The position numbers were made by a program, and so were the translations under genes. The notes below the pieces were generated by a model. It searched no databases. It was not told the DNA's origin and was given only the letters and a program-made list of their open reading frames with translations. Of a DNA stretch of 64,000 bases, positions 57,322 through 64,000 are shown piece after piece; positions within the stretch are counted from its first letter, which is position 1; every line of letters begins with the position of its first letter. Location: assembly GCA_027924645.1 (NCBI GenBank), contig BSBN01000187.1, forward strand, positions 16,944,001-17,008,000, given 5' to 3'. Origin of the DNA: Cunninghamia lanceolata (Eukaryota > Streptophyta > Pinopsida > Cupressales > Cupressaceae).

Positions 57322-58500
57322 TTAATTTCCGGAAGAAATATCAGCACCAGAGTCTGGTGCGGATCCAACCTCTACATTTTCTGAACTTTTCTTCACCCAA
57401 ATCTTGCTCATCTGATTCCTAACCTCATCCGCATTCATCTTTTGTTTACCCTTGTCTTGATTCTGATTATACACCGGACCTCTTTTGTCCTGATTCTTGT
57501 TTCTGCAAACTTTAGCATTATGACCGGACCTATTGCAGATTTGGCAAATAACATTTCTTTGCATATTTGACTGATATCCTCTTGATCTGCATTGATTAGC
57601 CATATGACCTACTCTATTGCATGTGAAGCATCTACCTTTGAATGATTTGTTTACTTGCATACTTCTGCATTCATGGGATTTGTGTCCATACCTTTTGCAG
57701 TTGAAGCACTGTCCGGAGAAGGATGAATTAATCTGATTCATTCTCATTCTGCACTGATTAGCTTTGTGACCAAAGTGGTTGCAGCTGTGGCAGTATCCAT
57801 TGAAGGATGGATATCTTTGAGCATTTGGCTGTCTTACCGGAGGTCTTCTAGGCCTGCTTCTTGGATTTTCTGATCCAAGATTCTTCTGACCGGATCCGGA
57901 GCTTTCTCCTTTCTCATATCCCAAACCATACTTGTCATCTGTCCTCTTTTGACTTCCAAGAAGAACTTCAAGTTGAGCAGAACTTATCTTGAATTTCTCT
58001 TTATATTCATTTGCTGTTTGAAGGTCTCTTTTGAGAGAGGCAATTTGATCCTCAAGTTTTCCTTCATTATCTTTGGCATCTTCAAGATCAGATTCAAGAT
58101 GTCTGATAATCCTGTCCATCTGGTGGCATTCTTCTGATTTTTCTTTAAGAGATTGTCTTAGATTGTCTTCAGCCTTTCTTTTTTCTTCAATCTCTTGAGT
58201 AAACTTTATAGTTCCTGATTCCATTTCATGTCTTAACATAATGACTTCTTTTGATAACTTTTCACATAACTTGGTTTGCTCAGTCAATTCTTCATTTGTA
58301 TTGCTTTCTTCACTTTGTCTTGCCAACTGTTGAAGCAGCTCCTTTCTTTTTTTCATAGAGAGACTTAATTTGTCTTTTAATTCTCTCATGAATTCATCAG
58401 CCTGTTTGAGTCTTTCCTTTAATTCACTGACTTCAGAATTCGACTGTTCAAGATCCTCAAGAGCAGTCTTGAGTTGCTCCCTTAAACCATATGCATCCAT
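57322..58500 (-). CDS. Element G ORF1: Gag-like protein with four CCHC zinc knuckles
   Basis: 392 residues, starting MDAYGLREQLKTALEDL 51 nt after the primer-binding site. Residues ~5-185 form a long coiled coil. The segment LEVLLGSQKRTDDKYGLGYE (residues ~178-196) matches the region before the knuckles of copia-type plant gag proteins. Four C-x2-C-x4-H-x4-C knuckles follow: C237-C250, C265-C278, C291-C304 and C319-C332, in an Asn/Arg/Gln-rich background. The N-terminal gag core of copia elements is missing or replaced by the coiled coil. It probably binds element RNA and drives particle assembly, perhaps with Gag of a partner element. The ORF is uninterrupted. Confidence 0.85.
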   Translation of the reverse strand: MDAYGLREQLKTALEDLEQSNSEVSELKERLKQADEFMRELKDKLSLSMKKRKELLQQLARQSEESNTNEELTEQTKLCEKLSKEVIMLRHEMESGTIKFTQEIEEKRKAEDNLRQSLKEKSEECHQMDRIIRHLESDLEDAKDNEGKLEDQIASLKRDLQTANEYKEKFKISSAQLEVLLGSQKRTDDKYGLGYEKGESSGSGQKNLGSENPRSRPRRPPVRQPNAQRYPSFNGYCHSCNHFGHKANQCRMRMNQINSSFSGQCFNCKRYGHKSHECRSMQVNKSFKGRCFTCNRVGHMANQCRSRGYQSNMQRNVICQICNRSGHNAKVCRNKNQDKRGPVYNQNQDKGKQKMNADEVRNQMSKIWVKKSSENVEVGSAPDSGADISSGN

Positions 58501-58551
58501 TTGAAATCCCAGATCTTCCTCAAGCTGTTAGGCTCTATTAGGAGGAACTTA

Positions 58552-58563
58552 GCTCTGATACCA
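58552..58563 (-). other. Element G primer-binding site (initiator tRNA-Met type)
   Basis: The minus strand reads TGGTATCAGAGC two bases inside the 5' LTR. Confidence 0.92.
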
Positions 58564-58565
58564 AT

Positions 58566-59657
58566 TGTTGATAACTGAGAGGGGGGGGTGAATCAGTTAT
58601 CCTAATTATTTCCCTTATTGAACTTTCCTTTTAATTGATGCAGCATAAAATCAAACATAAAACATTAACCATAAGATAGGAAACACATGACACAGTATTT
58701 TTGACGTGGAAACCCTGTTAAGGGAGAAAACCACGGGGTGATTAACCCAAAATTATTCTTTGTTAGAAGAATAGGAAATTACAAAGATGGCACTTGCCAA
58801 TTAGGGCTCACTGCCCGAGCACACTGCTCACAAGAGGCCCACTGCCTACAAGAAGACACACTGTCTACAAAGTGATGAGAATCACAGTCTTGAACTGATT
58901 GGAAGAATCTGCATATGCTGGAGTTCAGTTCCGGTTAGGCTCAGTACACTGATCTGCTGCACTTCATCTTTCCTCTGTTCTTTATTCTGCTATCTTTCAC
59001 ATACCGGATCCTTTTTGCTACCTCTGCTCTTTATCTGGACTTCTTCGCATATATCTCCACATCCACACCACACTTCACAACTAAATCCATCCTCTATATA
59101 TATCCGCACAAGTAATTTCATCACCTTTCTAGTCGGCATCCGGAACAGTCTAGTTTCTTATAAACTTTCATTCTGTCGGCTGAATCCTTCCTCACCAAGC
59201 AATGCGGATCAAGCATATACTTGTAGATATCATTAATCATGTCGGCCAAACATGATTCATGCCTTCACAACCTCTGTCATCAACAGTAACACATCCGGAA
59301 AGCAGTCTGATACTCTGCCAGTCAGTTCTTCCTCTGTTTTCACTGTTTCTCAAGAATCCGGTACTCAACCATTCATATCTTTTTCTTTGTCCATCACCGG
59401 AGGCTAAATCCTTGGAATATACCACTCAAGGTAGTCCTCTTGACTTTCCCAAATCCGCACTGCACCAAGACACTTCCTCTGAGAGGTCCGGACCAATCTG
59501 TCGGACCTTGCCACATGCTCTGTTCTTCTTCACCGGACCACAACATTCTTTATTCTGACTTCCGGTAGAGACACATTATGACTTGCGGATATGTGGGATG
59601 ACCTTTGTTGCCATCAATGACAACAACCATGAATCCATATAGTGTCTCTTGCCAACA
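58566..59657 (-). repeat. Element G 5' LTR
   Basis: 1092 bp, nearly identical to the 3' LTR, including its CCGG-rich composition. Four of the five substitutions I see are C/T changes. Confidence 0.93.
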
Positions 59658-60323
59658 AGAGTATGCGTTCAACAATAAAAAATAGCCTCCAAAGAATGTG
59701 TTTCTATCTCCTCCTTAAACAAACTATTTTATAGACTCAAGTTTTACCTACAGAGCATCTTAGAAAACATACTCTCACTAGAATAAAATAGTAAATGCAA
59801 TGAATCCTTCCACCCACTAACTCTCTCTCTTTCTAAACTTAACCCCTCAATTTTAGAAAACTGAAAAAGAAAAAAAGTTCTCAAAAGATTCCCTTATTGA
59901 CATTCAATTGCATGCAATCCTTATATAGCAACCATTAATGCAATAAAGAAACTTTTTTTTAAAATATCAAATTAGAATATTCTAAGCAATTTATAATTAA
60001 TTATATTGCAACTAATTATTTACGACTAACTATTAGATTAATTATGCAAAAATAATGCAATTAATAAATCTATTGTGACTAAATGCAATAAAAATTAACA
60101 CAAATATTTTTCACGCACTCAGACATACACATTAGTACAAATTTAATCTACATGTCATCTATGTGGTGTGTGCATAAATTTGTGTGTATAAATTTCCTTC
60201 ACCACATTTTGCCTTCAGTCAGCTAAGCGCCCTCTGCCTCAATGATACTCTCTCTCCATCGAGAGAATGACCCTGTCGCAAACATAGTCGAAATGAGTGG
60301 ACAAGCACTTAAATAATATTATT
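59658..60323. repeat. Repeat D, copy 2, right part
   Basis: Continues repeat D after element G and matches 27645-28282, ending at the same AAATAATATTA. The copies diverge completely beyond that point, which marks the repeat end. Confidence 0.78.
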
Positions 60324-61137
60324 TATAGTCATAATTAAATATCATAAAATAAAGATTGTGATAGAAACCTTAACAAATGAGCTCAAGAATAGGTTTATAG
60401 GCAAATATGGGCAAAGGAGGGTTATTCGAAATGTATTAAGTTTTAGGGTTATAATGGTTGTCAAGGGTTAGACCCAAAATCTAAACATAGACATGAGTGT
60501 TTAGGCATTCATGTCCAAACATGACTGTCTGGGGGTGCGACTATCCTAATGGAATTAGGTGCTTGAACTTCAAGGGTAAGGAGGGGATGAGATTCTAAGG
60601 TTTTTTCTCCAATTTTCACATATTTGTAATTGATAAAAAAGTTTAAAAATAGACTGAATGATACATACATATGACTAAAGGAATGCACACCAAAATAAAC
60701 ATAAAAATATAAGACAAAAGTTATAAAGTATACAATTTTCGACCTTACACCCTTAAGCCCTAATAAAATTTGTAAGGCCATATTTTTTCCAACACAAATG
60801 AATGGTGGCATTCACTAGTCAACCATATACATTTACCTTATCAACATTTATGAAATTTTTAAAAGAATAATTATGCCGACCCTTCAATAGAATAAAACAC
60901 AAAAGAAAGCATTCAATACAATAACAAGACCCTTGAATAGAATGAAACACAAAAGATAGCATTCAATACAATAACAACAAAGCTTTATATAATATATACA
61001 TTATATTATTATTGCTTAACTTAGAGTACACATTACATGTAGACTAGACTGTTTCTAGTCTTTGCTTCAGTTGATATTATATTTCCACTTTAGATATATC
61101 TATCTATAGTTATAATCTTTGGAAGTTCCAAGCTATT
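60324..61137. other. Intergenic; no gene seen
   Basis: AT-rich. It holds the 3' flank of the PLAT gene (from about 61137 leftward) and a 50-bp tandem duplication. A minus-strand 100-residue ORF at 60509-60811 has no recognisable features. Confidence 0.55.
60878..60977. repeat. 50-bp tandem duplication
   Basis: Two copies (60878-60927 and 60928-60977) starting GACCCTT(C/G)AATAGAAT, differing at about three positions. Confidence 0.9.
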
Positions 61138-62388
61138 TTACTTCTTGTTCATAGGAGGGTGGGGTGGATTCATGTCACAATAGTCAAAGCCAAACCACAC
61201 ATTGCTAGGAAGAAACATCCTAAAATAGAATGTATCAGAGACTGGGGAAACAAGACCATTGGATTTCTTATGGAGGACCTTTGCCCACCCAGGCCTCCAT
61301 TCATCAGCCCCAACCCTCTTGAGGTAAAGGTAGCAGATGCCCCTCTGCATGCATGGCCCTTCTACCTCAAACCTATCAATTGCACATTTATCAAAAGGCT
61401 GATAGTTGTTCCACTGCTTATCCTTGTTTTGCTTGCCCATTCTAGGGTTCCAAATGGGCTCTGGATGCTTCAAATTCTTGGCAACAACATGGTTTCCCTC
61501 TGAATCTCCGAACCTCACGCCAACATGATCAGCTGTTGCTGCAGAGGGTGCACAAGTTGTTTCGATCTCTACTGCATATGTGCAGTTTCCCTGCATAAAA
61601 ACAAATTTAAAACAACACAAAAAATAAGGTTGCAACCATGTTAGTCACAATAAATGGTGTTAACCACATTTGTTTTTTGGATTTGCAATTTGAGCAAGAC
61701 CTATGTATTCAAATCTTTAAAATGATGTTTACAGATCTTAAAACAGTTACCAAGCTTATCTCACATTACATCAAAATTATATTTGAATTTACACTTACTC
61801 AACCAAATATTTAAGATATTAAATCAAAACAATAAGTTACCAACGCTAAAATCTAACATTTATAGAAACAATAATCTGTTCTTAGGAATTTTCGTCCATG
61901 CAGTTTGTTATCTATAAATGTTTTCTTGCAATCCTAGAGGTTGCACAAGCTTAAGTCTCTAACACGTCCTACAAATCAAGCTGACTACTACAAGCTAAAG
62001 AGTGCCCACAAGAAACCACAATGAAATGAGGCGGGAACAAGGAGGAAATGGTTTGAAGTTACTATACTTAACACATCAAATAAAGAAATTGCACCCCAAA
62101 GCTTGGCTCCTAGTGACTAGTAAGCAATGCCTAACAAGTCCCCATAACTGATTCCCAACACACGTCTAGTTTTGATTCTAATATAATACTGCAACCCCAA
62201 CATAGGCTTGTCACCAGCTGAAAGTAATGCAATAGATTGCTCAAATTTTGTAATGTTCTCAGCATATAGCAAACCTTTTGCTGGCCTGGTAGCATGGTTG
62301 CTGGGGGCCTAATAGCTAAGATGGGTGTCACAAACAGGAGGAGAACCAATGCCAACATGGTGCTAACTTGTGAGTTGTAATCAGACAT
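61138..62388 (-). CDS. ATS3-like: PLAT/LH2-domain protein, embryo-specific protein 3 (ATS3)-like, two exons
   Basis: Exon 1 is 62388-62275 and exon 2 is 61590-61138. The 684-bp intron has donor AAG|GTTTGC and acceptor TTTATGCAG|GGA, both in phase 0. The joined product has 188 residues. Residues 1-26 form a signal peptide (Leu/Val-rich core, ending near ILAIR), so the protein is expected to be secreted or to enter the endomembrane system. Residues ~39-177 match plant ATS3/PLAT proteins: CTYAVEIETTC, DHVGVRFGDSEGNHV, FDKCAIDRFEVEGPC and GICYLYLKRVGADEWRPGW. Six cysteines (41, 51, 107, 118, 124, 176) suggest three disulphides. PLAT domains are beta-sandwiches that bind lipids or proteins, and ATS3 was named from embryo expression; the ligand is unknown. 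The frame is intact, so it is probably functional. It is the only ordinary host gene in the window. Confidence 0.9.
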
Positions 62389-62472
62389 TGGCAATCTAGA
62401 AATATCACAATCAATTAGTGAGTACTGCAATGCAATCAACATTGAGGAATATGGATTAAGGGTCACAGGGAG

Positions 62473-62484
62473 CATATATATGTG
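62473..62484 (-). promoter_or_regulatory. Candidate TATA box of the ATS3-like gene
   Basis: The minus strand reads CACATATATATG, 85-96 bases upstream of the start codon, a plausible spacing for a ~60-base 5' leader. An RY-type CATGCA word lies at 62796-62801; such words act in seed promoters, but a single copy is expected by chance. Confidence 0.45.
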
Positions 62485-62580
62485 TGAATAGATCTTAATC
62501 TTGATAAGCTGGATAGCATCTTTGATTAGTCCCAGAGACAAAGCAAGAAAGAAAAAGATTGTCTCCTACTTTTTTTTTTT

Positions 62581-62740
62581 AGCCCACAACTCTGTAGGCC
62601 ATTGTATTGCTTATAGCTTTAAATGTTCCAGACATACACACTTTGTTGAAATTTATGTTTTTTTCTAGCCCACAACTCTGTAGGACACTGTATTGTTTAT
62701 AGCTTTAAATGTTCGAGACAGACACATGTTGAAATTTATA
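62581..62740. repeat. ~86-bp tandem duplication upstream of the ATS3-like gene
   Basis: 62581-62657 is repeated at 62667-62740 (AGCCCACAACTCTGTAGG…GTTGAAATTTAT), with a T-rich run before each copy. It lies ~190-350 bp upstream of the start codon. Confidence 0.9.
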
Positions 62741-63446
62741 CATATGAGACACTGTTTGTGATTGATAAAGAAAAAAATGAATTTTAGTTACTTGTCATGC
62801 AATTTGCATTGTCCTAATCACAAGGAAACATATTCCAAACATAGAGAATATGTAGATGTGTAGATTTCCAACTTAACAAAGTCAGATTGACAGTGAAGAT
62901 AGACTTCAACGTTGTTAGGCAATCAAATAATGGCAGGCAAGTGGGGGCATCTGCGGCTGCAACTGAAGATGAGAGCCTTTGAAGTGTATTCTGACAAAAA
63001 TATTGCAAAATAATGTGTCTTTTGTCAGATTTTCACATGGCATATCCAAAATCCATGTGGATAATTTTAGAACTTTGAAAAGGATATAGCCAAATATATT
63101 TTTTCCCTACCCAGGACACTATCTTCTGACTTTAAATATAGCGAATCAGAAAAGTAATTAGAGCATTCTCCAATACAATGTTTTTCTATTGTTATATTTC
63201 ATTTCAATGACAAGGAAAGAGTGAAAGGAATATTCCCCTGTTACAATCAAAATAATTGATACATTAAAGTGAGTGTAGTGGATAACTTTTTCTAATTGTA
63301 GAAATCGGAGATAAAAGAAGAACAAAGTAAGAAAAGCAATTAGGATAGACTGAGTGAAAAAAATTGAAATATAATATTGATTGGCTTTGATGTTGGATAA
63401 CTTTATTTAGATATAGAAATATAACCAATTAATGAAGGTACACCCT
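62741..63446. other. Upstream intergenic; no gene seen
   Basis: AT-rich, no long ORF. The minus-strand ORF 62814-63008 is not supported. Confidence 0.5.
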
Positions 63447-64000
63447 GTTAGCACTCATTTTGACTTGGAGGTTGGTTTTTCATGTCTAGAGGGTTTCTTC
63501 ATTTAAACCCTATGTTTTCTTTCCCATCGGCGTGACCTCGCAGGCGTTTTGGCGATCAAGTTGATGGTAATGATGTGCCGTCGGCGTGACATTCACCATC
63601 GGCATGTCTTTTTTCTGGTTCCCCGACGGGATTGTTCTTACCGATGGTGCCATCGGTGTGTTGTATACTATCGGCGAAGCATTTTCTTGTTCGACCGACG
63701 ATGGATGTTTGGCCGATGAAGTGTCATCGGCATGTGTCTCGCCGAGGGATGTATGTATCGGAGTGATCGCTGTTATCGGCATGATTTGTTTGTTTTGGGC
63801 CGATGGCTTTGGTCTGGCCGACAGGGGCATTGTGACTATGTGCATCGGCTGGACTCTATGTTTGGTCTTGCCGATGAAGTGTTCATCGCCAAGATTTTGG
63901 CTATCAGGTGGACGGAGAAGTGTTGGCCCGACAGTTGGGGTCTCGCCGATGGGGGGTGTGTTTTATTTGTTGGCGTCGGAGTGACTTTCTTCATCGGCGG
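63447..64000. repeat. TCGGC/GCCGA-rich block, probable edge of another repeat
   Basis: About 21 TCGG(C/A/T) or (A/C)CCGA words in ~480 bp, on both strands, often as CATCGGC or GCCGATG. The base composition shifts sharply from the AT-rich sequence to its left. A TGTTAGCACTC at 63453 could be an LTR start. The block runs off the window. A plus-strand ORF (63586-63984) through it is a by-product of composition. Confidence 0.55.

Larger units (their letters stand above)
52262..59657 (-). mobile_element. Element G: young non-autonomous Ty1/copia (Sirevirus-like) LTR retrotransposon
   Basis: 7396 bp. LTRs 52262-53352 and 58566-59657 begin TGTTGATAAC and end TTGCCAACA. Target duplications AGAGT lie at 52257-52261 and 59658-59662, and the empty site is in repeat D copy 1. 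LTRs differ by about five substitutions and one G-run length over ~1.09 kb, so it is the most recent insertion in the window. It has an initiator tRNA-Met primer site, multiple purine tracts, a Gag-like protein with four zinc knuckles and two large unknown ORFs. No protease, integrase, reverse transcriptase or RNase H is present, so enzymes must come from another element. Confidence 0.93.

Noticed and set aside
60509..60811. 100-residue minus-strand ORF rich in Phe/Tyr/Val
   Set aside because: AT-rich sequence, no recognisable domain and no supporting context.
63586..63984. 132-residue plus-strand ORF
   Set aside because: It follows the TCGGC-rich composition, with an opposite-strand ORF of similar length; no protein motif seen.

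Overview
This window reads as nuclear DNA of a plant with a very large, transposon-filled genome, most likely a gymnosperm (conifer). The evidence is almost continuous, deeply nested LTR retrotransposons with LTRs of 1-3 kb, initiator-tRNA(Met)-type primer-binding sites, gag proteins of plant Ty3/gypsy and Ty1/copia type, strong C-to-T decay, and one spliced seed-type PLAT-domain gene. The species cannot be fixed from sequence alone. Family letters A-G are my own labels.

Layout. Positions 1-16.5 kb hold two direct copies of a ~4.9-kb unit (family B: a repeat starting TGTAAC plus degenerate ORFs of unknown function). The first copy is split by a complete gag-protease-only LTR element (family A, 56-5011, target duplication GAGAC). 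The intact target survives in the second copy. At 16.6-18.15 kb lies an array of ~55-60-bp units each carrying a GC-rich hairpin, itself split by a tRNA-derived SINE (17413-17647). Family C (18565-26494) is a decayed Ty3/gypsy element with a partly duplicated protease region, inserted in repeat D (18391-18564 + 26495-28282). At 28.3-33.6 kb is mostly AT-rich sequence plus a solo LTR (29977-32054) related to family F. At 33.6-60.3 kb is a nest several levels deep: a truncated B repeat joins a D fragment; element E (35741-51069, gag-protease only, 24-bp repeats in its LTRs) sits in D; element F (38884-49734, a full gag-pol Ty3/gypsy element) sits in E; D resumes at about 51070 and is interrupted by element G (52262-59657), the youngest insertion.

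The only conventional host gene seen is a two-exon gene on the minus strand (62388-61138) for a 188-residue secreted PLAT/ATS3 (embryo-specific protein 3)-type protein. The last 550 bases are unusually rich in TCGGC/GCCGA words and look like the edge of another repeat that leaves the window.

Biologically the most interesting items are: element G, a recently inserted non-autonomous, Sirevirus-like LTR element whose internal region keeps three long ORFs (a four-zinc-knuckle Gag-like protein and two large proteins of unknown function in one frame, separated by one amber codon) but no protease, integrase or reverse transcriptase; element F, whose single gag-pol frame is broken almost only by TAG codons (a likely CHG-methylation decay signature) and which carries an extra RNase H between protease and reverse transcriptase; and the hairpin-per-unit array at 16.7-18.1 kb. 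All coordinates and comparisons were made by eye; no alignment or database search was run.
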